A stretch of DNA of 64,000 bases. It comes from Aliishimia sp963678085 (GTDB taxonomy: Bacteria; Pseudomonadota; Alphaproteobacteria; Rhodobacterales; Rhodobacteraceae). This document shows, in pieces, positions 1 to 7,731 of the stretch. Below the pieces are notes generated by a model, which worked only from the letters and a program-made list of their open reading frames with translations, was not told the DNA's origin and ran no database searches. The position numbers and the translations under genes were made by a program. Each line of letters starts with the position of its first letter. The stretch's first letter is position 1. The DNA is taken from assembly GCA_963678085.1 (NCBI GenBank), contig OY782680.1:1488001-1552000 (forward strand), written 5' to 3'.

Positions 1-203
1 ATCACGGAAGGCATGGCAATAAACACGGCCAAAAACATCGAGATGACCATAACAATCATATTCGAGGGCACTTGCTGCAAACCAAGCGCGTTGCGCACGA
101 TCATAAGGACCACGGATACCTTAATGAAGGCTGTAAATGAGAGCAGCGCCACAAGGAAAAACGACGCTAAATAGGCGATGACGAGGGGGGATACTTGCTC
201 CAT
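1..203 (-). CDS. sctR: Type III secretion inner-membrane export protein SctR (N-terminal part; runs off the window)
   Basis: The first 67 residues are present, starting MEQVSPLVIAYLASF and continuing with a long hydrophobic segment and the VSVVLMIVRNALG-like stretch typical of the SctR/FliP family. SctR forms the core of the export gate with SctS and SctT in the inner membrane. The start lies 3 bases after the stop of sctQ, so the two genes are probably translationally coupled. The remaining gate genes (sctS, sctT, sctU) should follow beyond the window edge; this is inferred from usual T3SS gene order, not seen. A flagellar FliP is unlikely because the neighbours sctK, sctL and sctO are of the non-flagellar type. 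Confidence 0.85.
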   Translation of the reverse strand, partial: MEQVSPLVIAYLASFFLVALLSFTAFIKVSVVLMIVRNALGLQQVPSNMIVMVISMFLAVFIAMPSV

Positions 204-206
204 CTT

Positions 207-1247
207 CTAAAGTAGCCTCGTGATTTGAACACCAACCGTGTTTTCAAGTTGTACCAAGCGGCCCTCTGCAATTGTGTTGCCAGCAACTGAAAGGGTCACT
301 AGATCCACGCGCCCGATTTCGAAATCTACCACGGAGCCCGCGCGAATATCCTCGATATCGGAAATGCTCAGCTCTTCGCGGGCCAATTCCACAGTCACTA
401 GGGCGGTCGTATGACCTCTTGCCTCTGTGCCCTGTGTCATTCTTGTGCCTCCATATGCATGACGTTCAGCCAATGCGGATAAGTCGTCTTCATGCCCGTT
501 TGCAACCAGTTTTCCATCCCGCACGGATAAACTGAGAACCGAGTCACCCGTTTTGAGATAGAGCGCAAATTGCCCGCTATAACTCCAATCTTGGTCAGGA
601 AAGTAAACCGAACCTTCCCGCAATTGTTGTATATCCTGCGCACCCAGAATCGAGATTGGTCCCAGGAATACACAAGGAACCTTAAGATGTCGCAAACTTC
701 GCGTCTCGCGCTCTGGAAAGGCGGATAAGAGTTTTTCAACGGCTCCGGCGCGATCTTCGGCGTCGAAATAGGCGGTAAATGTCGCTGCGGGCACTTCGCC
801 CAGAACTTTCCATGCCCCGAGTTGATTAAACGTATCAAATTCAACATTCTGCACGACTTGTGTGATTTGTATTTCGGCACCGCATATCGTCTCTAGCTGT
901 GTCATGCCATCGCCAAAAATATGTTCGATAACCAAAGCTAAGCGATCAGAGGAGAGGGCGTCAAACGCCTCGGTAAAGCTGTCCAGCCCCTCGAACCAAG
1001 TGGTCAGCTCTGTATTCAAGCAAATGGACATTTGCTCCCCGTTCACGGTAAAGCCGATGACGGTACCAATGGTTTGCCCAGGAGAGGTCGTGTCGCGCTG
1101 CGTGTATGTCCATTCTAACCCGCCAAGCCGCACCTTTCCTTCAATCGCGCGTTTGGACAGGGTATCCCATTGATCCACAAGCGTTTGTTCAACGCGTGGC
1201 AGAGCAAATTGGGGCGCTGCAAGTTCTCTTGAATTAAGAATGTTCAT
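207..1247 (-). CDS. sctQ: Type III secretion cytoplasmic (C-ring) sorting-platform protein SctQ
   Basis: A 346-residue protein whose last ~75 residues (from about LSISDIEDIRAGSVVDFEI to the C-terminus) look like a SpoA domain, the hallmark of SctQ/YscQ/FliN proteins. SctQ forms pods beneath the export apparatus that dock SctK and the SctL-SctN ATPase and sort substrates. The start at 1247 has a strong GGAGG six bases upstream, located inside the end of sctO, which it overlaps by 14 bases. The N-terminal ~270 residues are not conserved to the eye, as is usual in this family. Family assignment rests on the C-terminal domain together with position between sctO and sctR. Confidence 0.8.
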   Translation of the reverse strand: MNILNSRELAAPQFALPRVEQTLVDQWDTLSKRAIEGKVRLGGLEWTYTQRDTTSPGQTIGTVIGFTVNGEQMSICLNTELTTWFEGLDSFTEAFDALSSDRLALVIEHIFGDGMTQLETICGAEIQITQVVQNVEFDTFNQLGAWKVLGEVPAATFTAYFDAEDRAGAVEKLLSAFPERETRSLRHLKVPCVFLGPISILGAQDIQQLREGSVYFPDQDWSYSGQFALYLKTGDSVLSLSVRDGKLVANGHEDDLSALAERHAYGGTRMTQGTEARGHTTALVTVELAREELSISDIEDIRAGSVVDFEIGRVDLVTLSVAGNTIAEGRLVQLENTVGVQITRLL

Positions 1248-1734
1248 TGCGTGCCTCCATGAACAGAGACGCTGCGAAGTCGTCTAAAATTTCATCTTCG
1301 GCCAAGGCCTCTGCGGCTATTTGCTCTGCGCGCAGGGTTTCTTTTGCTACTTTCGCAACGGCCTCCTCGCGCCCGCTGGCTTCGGCGACTGCGATGGACG
1401 CCTCTTTCAGTGTCTTTTGCGCGATCTTGAGGTTTTGTTGTGCCGTTTCGCAGTTCCTGACGGCCATTTGTCTTGCATTACGGTGGCGTTGCAACGCGCC
1501 TTGTATTTTTTCATACATCAAATGCGGGTTATGTAGCTTTGCGCTCTCCTCCATCACGTCTTTGATCACGTCCTGGCCAATAGATTCGATTTGATCAACG
1601 GCTTGAGACCAGCGCTTTGCTTCTCCCTCCCAGTGAAATGCTGCGGAACGTGCCGTTGCTACAGCCGCCTGAGCTTGGTCGACCTTGCGTGCCCGCACTT
1701 GGCGCAGGCGTTCTAATTGGGCACCGCGGCTCAT
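1234..1734 (-). CDS. sctO: Type III secretion ATPase-associated stalk protein SctO (YscO-like)
   Basis: A 166-residue, highly charged, almost entirely helical protein rich in Ala, Glu, Lys and Gln, with heptad-like spacing along its whole length, as expected for the SctO/FliJ coiled-coil stalk that links the SctN hexamer to the SctV ring. No enzymatic motifs are present. Its ATG overlaps the TGA of sctN in an ATGA arrangement. SctO sequences diverge widely, so the call rests mainly on length, coiled-coil composition and the fixed position between sctN and sctQ. Confidence 0.7.
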   Translation of the reverse strand: MSRGAQLERLRQVRARKVDQAQAAVATARSAAFHWEGEAKRWSQAVDQIESIGQDVIKDVMEESAKLHNPHLMYEKIQGALQRHRNARQMAVRNCETAQQNLKIAQKTLKEASIAVAEASGREEAVAKVAKETLRAEQIAAEALAEDEILDDFAASLFMEARNEHS

Positions 1735-3062
1735 GACAGAATGTGCCTCATCTGTTTCAGGGTTTCGTCAAAGGGCGTGGCCTTCATATCTGACTGGCTC
1801 AGAAACTGAATGACTTTGGGGTAAAGTGCCAAGGCGCGGTCGGTTTCGGGATCTTGCCCCTCCTTATATTCGCCGATCTGCACGAGCAGCTCCACCTGCT
1901 CATGGCGCGAGACAATGCTACGCATATCGGCGGCCATTTTCGTGTGCTCGGGCGTGACCACCTCTTTCATCATGCGGCTAAGGCTGTCGAGCACATCAAT
2001 CGCGGGAAAGCGTCCCTGGGAAAACGCTTTTTGATCTAGCCCGATATGGCCGTCCACCAAGCTGCGGGTTTCTTCAACGATGGGGTCATTGGCAGCATCG
2101 CCCTCGGCCAAGACCGAATAGATCGCCGTGATTTGCCCATATTCGTTACGGCCCGGTCGTTCAATCAGTTCCGGGAGCTTGGCAAAGACAGAGGCGGGAT
2201 AGCCGCGCCGCGTTGGGGGCTCACCAGCGGCAAGCCCGACCTCGCGCATCGCCCTTGCCACACGCGTTAAGCTATCTAGGATCAAAAGCACGGATGCACC
2301 TTGATCGCGGAAGCCTTCGGCAATCGATGTTGCAACATTGGCGGCGTGGATACGTTCAAGAGCGGGGCGGTCTGCGGGCGCGGCGACAACAACCAATTTG
2401 CGGCGGGTATCCTCGGGAATCTTGCGGGAAACAAATTCTGCGATTTCGCGGCCGCGCTCCCCGATGAGGCCAAACACGACGACATCGGCTTGAATATTTG
2501 AGGTAATCCCCGCAAGCAAAGACGATTTCCCAACGCCAGGAGGCCCAAAAATCGCGATCCTTTGCCCGCCAGCTAAGGTCATCAACCCGTCAATCACGCG
2601 CAGACCCGTGGGGATGGGGGAATCGATCAAAGCGCGCGACATGGGCGGAGGCGCCGGATTATGCACGGGCATCATGCGCCATTTCGAATTTGGCGGTTTT
2701 GGGGTCATCAGCTCGCCAAGACCTGTGACAATGCCGCCCAAGAGCGATGTAGAAAACGGAAATTCAAGGGATTTGCTGTGTTTTTTGACCAACATCCCTT
2801 GACCAATCCCATGAACAGAACCGAGCGGCGTGACCAGGGAGAGTTTGTTCTGAAACCCGATCACCTCCCCAAGCAAGGGTTTCCCCCCGGTTTGGAACGC
2901 GCAGATATGGCCGATCTGCAAATCCGGGGCGGCGATGCGGGCAATCGGGCCTTGGATATCAACAACGGTTCCGAAATGTTCGACCGTAGGTACATTTTGC
3001 ATGAGCTCTGTGACGCGAGAGAGGCGGGTTGCGATGCGAGAGCGGGGGGGATCATGCAGCAT
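1731..3062 (-). CDS. sctN: Type III secretion system ATPase SctN
   Basis: An F1-ATPase-beta-like hexameric ATPase that unfolds and releases substrates at the cytoplasmic face of the injectisome. It shows Walker A GPPGVGKS, the GERGREIAEF motif, Walker B VLLILDSLTR and the PTRRGYPASVF segment. I start it at the ATG at 3062 (MLHDPPRSRIATRL), which has GAGG at suitable spacing; 22 further residues upstream in the same frame would run far into sctL and look non-native. From 3062 it has 443 residues, the usual family length. It overlaps sctL by 11 bases and sctO by 4, so it is part of one tight operon. Confidence 0.93.
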   Translation of the reverse strand: MLHDPPRSRIATRLSRVTELMQNVPTVEHFGTVVDIQGPIARIAAPDLQIGHICAFQTGGKPLLGEVIGFQNKLSLVTPLGSVHGIGQGMLVKKHSKSLEFPFSTSLLGGIVTGLGELMTPKPPNSKWRMMPVHNPAPPPMSRALIDSPIPTGLRVIDGLMTLAGGQRIAIFGPPGVGKSSLLAGITSNIQADVVVFGLIGERGREIAEFVSRKIPEDTRRKLVVVAAPADRPALERIHAANVATSIAEGFRDQGASVLLILDSLTRVARAMREVGLAAGEPPTRRGYPASVFAKLPELIERPGRNEYGQITAIYSVLAEGDAANDPIVEETRSLVDGHIGLDQKAFSQGRFPAIDVLDSLSRMMKEVVTPEHTKMAADMRSIVSRHEQVELLVQIGEYKEGQDPETDRALALYPKVIQFLSQSDMKATPFDETLKQMRHILS

Positions 3063-3717
3063 GTGGATCCTCACCCAAAAAATGTTCGATAGAGCGCAGA
3101 AAGGTCTCGATCTGCGTGTTGACGCCAATGTCCAAGATGCCTTGGGCGGTCACTAGGCGGATATCTTCTACCTCAAGCGAGCGGTCAATTTGCACCTCGC
3201 GAATCGCTGCTTGCAATTTTTGATCGCTCTCAACAATGTTTGCCAGTTGGCGCTGTAATGTGGGATGGCAGCGCAGGACGAGGTTCCATCTATCACGCAC
3301 CTCATTAAGGCTTTGCGAAACAACTCCTGTCAGAATGTCCTCTTCAGGAATGGTTCCAACAATGCGCTTGATCGCGAGCCGGATCAGCGGGATAACCCAA
3401 ATCTCGGCCTCATCCAAATCGGCCCGTATCTGGCGCGCTTGCTCGAGCAGATGGCCAAGCGCGCGTGCGGTCATATCTACCGCATCCTCGTTAAGAAACC
3501 GTTCCAGAGATTGATCTGCAATTTCTTTAAGCTGCGCCTCATGTTGTAGCGCGCGCGCCTCAGCTTGTTGCATCATCTGCTGCGCTTGCTCTTGCGCGGT
3601 GGCGATAATCTTCTCCGCCTCCTCGCGCGCATTCACGCGTTCAGCAATGTCTTCAGTCAAGCCCGCATATTCGATTGCGGACATCACGCGACCGATTTTT
3701 ACGTCAATAGCGCTCAT
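3052..3717 (-). CDS. sctL: Type III secretion ATPase regulator/stator SctL
   Basis: A 221-residue protein from the ATG at 3717, which overlaps the stop of sctK as ATGA; an earlier in-frame start at 3738 is less likely. It has an N-terminal Glu/Ala/Gln-rich helical region (about residues 25-65) followed by a compact C-terminal domain of the kind shared with FliH and the V-ATPase E subunit. SctL dimers link SctN to SctQ and hold the ATPase in check. Position sctK-sctL-sctN is the classical Ysc-type order. The assignment is by composition, length and context. Confidence 0.8.
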   Translation of the reverse strand: MSAIDVKIGRVMSAIEYAGLTEDIAERVNAREEAEKIIATAQEQAQQMMQQAEARALQHEAQLKEIADQSLERFLNEDAVDMTARALGHLLEQARQIRADLDEAEIWVIPLIRLAIKRIVGTIPEEDILTGVVSQSLNEVRDRWNLVLRCHPTLQRQLANIVESDQKLQAAIREVQIDRSLEVEDIRLVTAQGILDIGVNTQIETFLRSIEHFLGEDPHAA

Positions 3718-4361
3718 GACACACCTGCCAAAAGACAATCTGCCAAGGGCGGCATGATCTCAGCACCCCGTTTTGATTCTGTATATTGCGAGGGGGCGAG
3801 AAAGAGGTTGAATCTTTCACGGATGTCCTGCGGCGTTTGTAGCATCCAAGCATGAATGCAATTGCGGCCACTTTGCTGCAAGGCGGCTTGAGACAGCTTG
3901 GTATTTGGTTTGCGCGGCGCCCCGCTTTCGATGGCGAGCTCTGCCGGGACCATGCGAAAACACCGGCGCACGGTCGAAAAGTCGAGATTTGGCAGGTTCA
4001 TCTCAAAACTGTTCCAGGTGATCCATTCTAGGACCGTCGCACGATGCCAAAGACATCCCGCGTAATCAGCCAGTTTGGTTTCTCCGATAACCATTATTGC
4101 ACTAATCATCGAATGGTAGGCGTCTGGCACAGTCTCGAGCCTGGCGGGTTGACCCACGAGCTCACAGATATTGGCAGCAATACGTGGGGTTAGCCGTGGA
4201 TTGGAGGCAATTTGATCAGCAAGTTTCACATCGGAAAACCCTTCTTTCCAAATAGAAAGAAGTTCCGGGCGCAGATCCTCTAGCCCAGGTGCGGTGAATT
4301 GCGCCAATCCTTCAGGAAGTTCGGCGCTTTCATCGCTTGCTTTTGCCCCCTCGTCGCTCAT
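3714..4361 (-). CDS. sctK: Type III secretion sorting-platform adaptor SctK
   Basis: A 215-residue soluble protein with no membrane segment, placed between sctJ and sctL exactly where SctK (YscK) is expected. The central part is rich in Trp and aromatic residues (LWHRATVLEWITWNSF), and the C-terminal half carries the kind of helix seen in this poorly conserved family. SctK bridges the SctD ring and the SctQ pods. Its ATG overlaps the TGA of sctJ by ATGA. Without context the sequence alone would be hard to name, so confidence is moderate. Confidence 0.65.
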   Translation of the reverse strand: MSDEGAKASDESAELPEGLAQFTAPGLEDLRPELLSIWKEGFSDVKLADQIASNPRLTPRIAANICELVGQPARLETVPDAYHSMISAIMVIGETKLADYAGCLWHRATVLEWITWNSFEMNLPNLDFSTVRRCFRMVPAELAIESGAPRKPNTKLSQAALQQSGRNCIHAWMLQTPQDIRERFNLFLAPSQYTESKRGAEIMPPLADCLLAGVS

Positions 4362-5152
4362 CAGGATTTAGATCCGTAACGTTGTAGATTGCGAACGCCC
4401 AAAATGCCAAGTCGCACAATGATGAGGGCGATGATGAACATGGCAACTTCCAAAAAGGGAAAGCCGCCCCCTGCCGCGCTATAGGCAAGAATTCCAGTTG
4501 TTCCCGTTGCCATGGCCGCTCCGCCGGGGGCGAGCGCCTCTTGGGTGGGCTGGACAACGAAACCAGGTGTTAGGAAAAAGGCTGTGGCGACATCTTCAAT
4601 CTGCAGATTGGGAACGGCAAAGGCCACAAGCGTTTTGATCCTCCCTGCATAAACCGTTGGATCGAAAGACTTATCATGGAAAATCGCAACCGAGGCGCGT
4701 GCTTTTTGGCTGGTTTTGCCAAAGCGATCTTCTGGCGGCACAACAACGTGAACTTCGGCTCGTTCGACCCCCTTAATCTGGGTAATTGTATGTGATAATT
4801 CCTCGTTCAGCGCATGTGCAAATCTCGCGCGTTCTTCAAAAGGCGTGCCCACAACCCCGCTATCTCCGAAGATGTCACCCATAGACGCAAATTGCTCGCG
4901 CGGGAGCCCGGCATTTTTCAAAATGGTTACTGCCACCGCCAAATCCGCCTCATCGACGGTCACAGAATAAGTGGTCGCGGTGTCGCGTTCGCGCTTTGCA
5001 GGGATTCCCGATAGGAGAAGCTGCGCAACCATCTCATTGGCATCTTTCTCCGAAAGTTCGGAATACAATACCTCTTGGCAGCCAGCCAGAAACAACCCGG
5101 CAAGCAGTAAGGTTGCGATGCGCAGTTTGGAGAAAAGCTTACTCATAAACAT
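4361..5152 (-). CDS. sctJ: Type III secretion inner-membrane ring lipoprotein SctJ
   Basis: A 263-residue lipoprotein with an N-terminal signal and lipobox (LLLAGLFLAGC), the two YscJ/FliF-like ring-building motifs (VLYSELSEKDANEMVAQLL and the VERAEVHVVVPP region) and a C-terminal membrane helix before a basic tail. It forms the inner-membrane ring with SctD. The ATG at 5152 has AAGGA seven bases upstream; an ATG at 5146 is the alternative. A 55-residue upstream extension in frame would overlap sctV and disrupt the signal peptide, so I reject it. SctD itself is not in the window. Confidence 0.92.
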   Translation of the reverse strand: MFMSKLFSKLRIATLLLAGLFLAGCQEVLYSELSEKDANEMVAQLLLSGIPAKRERDTATTYSVTVDEADLAVAVTILKNAGLPREQFASMGDIFGDSGVVGTPFEERARFAHALNEELSHTITQIKGVERAEVHVVVPPEDRFGKTSQKARASVAIFHDKSFDPTVYAGRIKTLVAFAVPNLQIEDVATAFFLTPGFVVQPTQEALAPGGAAMATGTTGILAYSAAGGGFPFLEVAMFIIALIIVRLGILGVRNLQRYGSKS

Positions 5153-5174
5153 AGCTATGTCCTTATTACTTGAA

Positions 5175-7295
5175 CTACGCATTTCGATTCGAGAGTTGGA
5201 TGCGTGCGACAGGGTGTACATGGATTTCCGGTGAAAGCTCATGGGGGGCGAGCACCGGAAACGAAATTCTGTTTGCAGAGAGATAGTTGCGCATGCGTCG
5301 ACGTATAGGGGCAGAAGCAATTACAACCGGGGGGGTTTCTTGTGGGGGCAATTGAGCGGTTAGATATCTAAATTGCCCCAGTATTTGCTCGGAGCTGTTT
5401 ACGTCGATGGGCAAGCCATCGGTCCCCGCTGAGCTGCTGTTTGAATTGGACTGGGCGACAGCACGGTTGGCGGTTTCCTCGACATTCGGGTCAAGTAAGA
5501 TTGCGCCCAACATGCCATTTCCATTGGAGAGCGAATGGCAAATCTGGCGTTTGAGAGATCCTCGCATCCGCTCTGCCATCGCAAGGGCGCCGATATTGCC
5601 TTCGACCATAAGCCAATGGGTATAGGTTTCGACGATGAGGCTGGCAGGGCGCAATGGGACGCCATCCTCGACCATATACCTTAGGGTCAAGAAAAATGTA
5701 TTATTTTCAATCTTTTGGTCGAATTCTTGGCGCGCCTGGGCGTTTGTTTTTGACAGGCTGTCCAAGAAGGCCGTGAATTGCTCTTGCGAGAATAGCGTTC
5801 CAATATTGCCCTCCACGATGCGGAACACGATTGCGGAAAGATGGTCTTCCACAGACAGTACCGGCATATCGGATTTTTGCGCGGCATCCTCATATTTTTG
5901 CGGAACCCAATAGGCTGAGAACTCGTGCCACCTGGCTCGTTGGGCTTCACCTTGCGGGCATCCCAAGACTTCTAAGAAATTCTGTTCACATCTAATTAGG
6001 ACGGTGTCTTCGGGGACCGTTTCAAAAGACAGGGGAACCTCGTCGAGGAGGACTTCAAATTTGTTGGTCGCGTCTTCGTCTTTTGAAATTATGATCGGAG
6101 GTGGGTTCAAAAGGACGCCGCGTACCTCGTCATACCGGTCAAAATAGCCTTTGATTTGATTATCGAGACGCTCCAGATCCAGCCGGTCAGCCAGCGACGC
6201 CCCGAGGCGAACAAAGAGCCGGTCATTGCGCGGGGTATCATCTGAATTTGCAGCCTCTCCGCCTGTTTGCTCCGCCTGATGTTGCGCGGCTTTCTGGGCG
6301 GCGTCTTTTTCTTTTTGCGCCTCAGCGGCCGCTTCATCCGCAGCGGCTTGTTTTTCGAGCATCAAAACTTGGCGAACAGAGAAGGATACAAGTAAAAGAA
6401 CGCCCGCAGTGATGGTGAAATTGATAAAGGGGAAGCCCGGAATCAGGCCGATCAGGATCACGATTCCAGCCGCTGCGGCGGGCACCCGCGGATCCGTGAC
6501 AAGATCGCGCCAAATGTCAGAGCCTAGGTCAACATTGTCTTTGCCTTCAATACGGGTGGTGATGATACCCGCGCAAAGGGCCATAAGCAGGGCAGGGAGC
6601 TGCGCAACCAAGCCGTCCCCCAATGTCAGCAGAGTGTAAGTGCGAATCGCCTCGTCAAAGGAGAAGTGGTGGATCAGCATCCCAACGCTGACCCCGCCAA
6701 TCAGGTTGATGAAAATAATGATGAGGCCCGCAATCGCGTCCCCTTTCACGAATTTCATCGCACCATCCATCGAGCCGAAAAAGGCACTTTCGCGCTCAAG
6801 TTTTTCCCGTCGCTCAAAGGCTGTTGCTTTGTCGATATTTTCAGCCCGCAAATCGGCGTCAATGGACATCTGTTTGCCGGGCATCGCATCAAGGGCAAAT
6901 CTTGCGGAGACTTCTGCGACGCGCTCAGCACCTTTAGTCACCACCAAAAACTGGAAAACTGTGATGATTAAAAACACAATAAGACCGATGGCGATATTGC
7001 CAGCGATCACAAAATTACCAAATGTTTCAATAATTTGGCCGCCCGTTGCTTCGCTTAGGATTTGTCGCGTCGTTGCAATGGAGAGCGCTAATCGAAACGC
7101 GGTTCCCAAAAGAATAACGGTTGGAAATGTAACGAAATCTGCAGGATGCTTAAGATAAACTGCCACAATTAGGAGCAGCACAGCCAGCGTTAAATTGACC
7201 GACAAGAGCGCGTCGATCATCGTCTCCCCGAGAGGAACGATGATCAATGCCAGCATGGCAAGGATCAGTAGGATAAGGGCAATATCTTTACGCAT
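5175..7295 (-). CDS. sctV: Type III secretion major export apparatus protein SctV
   Basis: A 706-residue LcrD/InvA/FlhA-family protein: about seven or eight membrane helices in the first ~320 residues, the conserved cytoplasmic FHIPEP-type loop region near LSIATTRQIL and FALDAMPGKQMSIDADLRA, a linker rich in Ala, Glu and Gln, then a ~350-residue cytoplasmic domain that forms the nonameric ring docking chaperone-substrate complexes. Length and segment order match injectisome SctV. It is the first core T3SS gene in the operon, 22 bases before sctJ and about 130 bases after the small gene at 7425-7601. Confidence 0.93.
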   Translation of the reverse strand: MRKDIALILLILAMLALIIVPLGETMIDALLSVNLTLAVLLLIVAVYLKHPADFVTFPTVILLGTAFRLALSIATTRQILSEATGGQIIETFGNFVIAGNIAIGLIVFLIITVFQFLVVTKGAERVAEVSARFALDAMPGKQMSIDADLRAENIDKATAFERREKLERESAFFGSMDGAMKFVKGDAIAGLIIIFINLIGGVSVGMLIHHFSFDEAIRTYTLLTLGDGLVAQLPALLMALCAGIITTRIEGKDNVDLGSDIWRDLVTDPRVPAAAAGIVILIGLIPGFPFINFTITAGVLLLVSFSVRQVLMLEKQAAADEAAAEAQKEKDAAQKAAQHQAEQTGGEAANSDDTPRNDRLFVRLGASLADRLDLERLDNQIKGYFDRYDEVRGVLLNPPPIIISKDEDATNKFEVLLDEVPLSFETVPEDTVLIRCEQNFLEVLGCPQGEAQRARWHEFSAYWVPQKYEDAAQKSDMPVLSVEDHLSAIVFRIVEGNIGTLFSQEQFTAFLDSLSKTNAQARQEFDQKIENNTFFLTLRYMVEDGVPLRPASLIVETYTHWLMVEGNIGALAMAERMRGSLKRQICHSLSNGNGMLGAILLDPNVEETANRAVAQSNSNSSSAGTDGLPIDVNSSEQILGQFRYLTAQLPPQETPPVVIASAPIRRRMRNYLSANRISFPVLAPHELSPEIHVHPVARIQLSNRNA

Positions 7296-7390
7296 TCACG
7301 TCTGGCGCTCACCTAAAACAAAGAAATGGGACAGATTTGAAATCCTCCCACCTACAAGTGCCGCAATATGATTTCAAAACGGTAAAGTTC

Positions 7391-7416
7391 GGATGGGACG
7401 TTTCCGCCCCATCCGA
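7391..7416 (-). terminator. Hairpin after the 58-residue gene, before sctV
   Basis: An inverted repeat with arms CGGATGGG and CCCATCCG separated by about ten bases sits between the small gene (stop at 7425) and sctV. On the minus strand it is followed by only a weak T run, so it may be a partial terminator or attenuator that lowers sctV expression relative to the genes upstream, or an mRNA-stabilising stem. The stem is plainly visible; the function is inferred. Confidence 0.45.
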
Positions 7417-7424
7417 AGTTTTGT

Positions 7425-7601
7425 TTAGCCTTTACCAGCGTTGTCTTTGTCCGCTTTGAAGGGCTCAAGCGTTTCAGTAAACTCAACCTTTTTTTCCATC
7501 ATTTTGACGTAAAGGTCTGTGAAGCGCTCTTCGATGTTCTCTTGGTTTGTATCTGAACCGTTACGCGCTGCTGCGCCGTCTGCTGTTCCTGCGATACCCA
7601 T
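7425..7601 (-). CDS. Small acidic/basic helical protein of the T3SS operon, function unknown
   Basis: A 58-residue protein (MGIAGTADGAAARNG at the start, ending KADKDNAGKG) preceded by a good AGGAAAG site; I use the ATG at 7601 rather than an in-frame one 15 bases upstream. The first 20 residues are Gly/Ala/Asn-rich and disordered-looking, and the middle (ENIEERFTDLYVKMMEKKVEF) should be an amphipathic helix. No signal peptide or membrane span. It lies between the collagen-like gene and sctV, so it could be a small exported subunit, a chaperone or a needle-like protein. It lacks the helix-turn-helix turn motif I would expect of SctF, so I do not name it. Confidence 0.65.
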   Translation of the reverse strand: MGIAGTADGAAARNGSDTNQENIEERFTDLYVKMMEKKVEFTETLEPFKADKDNAGKG

Positions 7602-7637
7602 AATCTTTCCTTTCACTAGTAGTGTTTGCTGTGGGGA

Positions 7638-7665
7638 GCAGGTGCAACACTATTGATGCACCTGC
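7638..7665 (-). terminator. Hairpin between the collagen-like gene and the 58-residue gene
   Basis: A perfect 9-bp inverted repeat (GCAGGTGCA / TGCACCTGC) with a 10-base loop. There is no clear T run after it on the minus strand, so it may be an RNA-stability element or weak attenuator that separates the highly repetitive upstream message from the small gene. Confidence 0.4.
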
Positions 7666-7731
7666 CATTGGTAAAAACGCCTTTCTATGCGTTTGCTGTA
7701 TTGTAGTCATGGCACGCGCCACGGCTACAAA

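Noticed and set aside
7425..7601. Naming the 58-residue protein SctF (needle)
   Set aside because: It is shorter than usual needle proteins and lacks the turn motif between two helices that I would expect.
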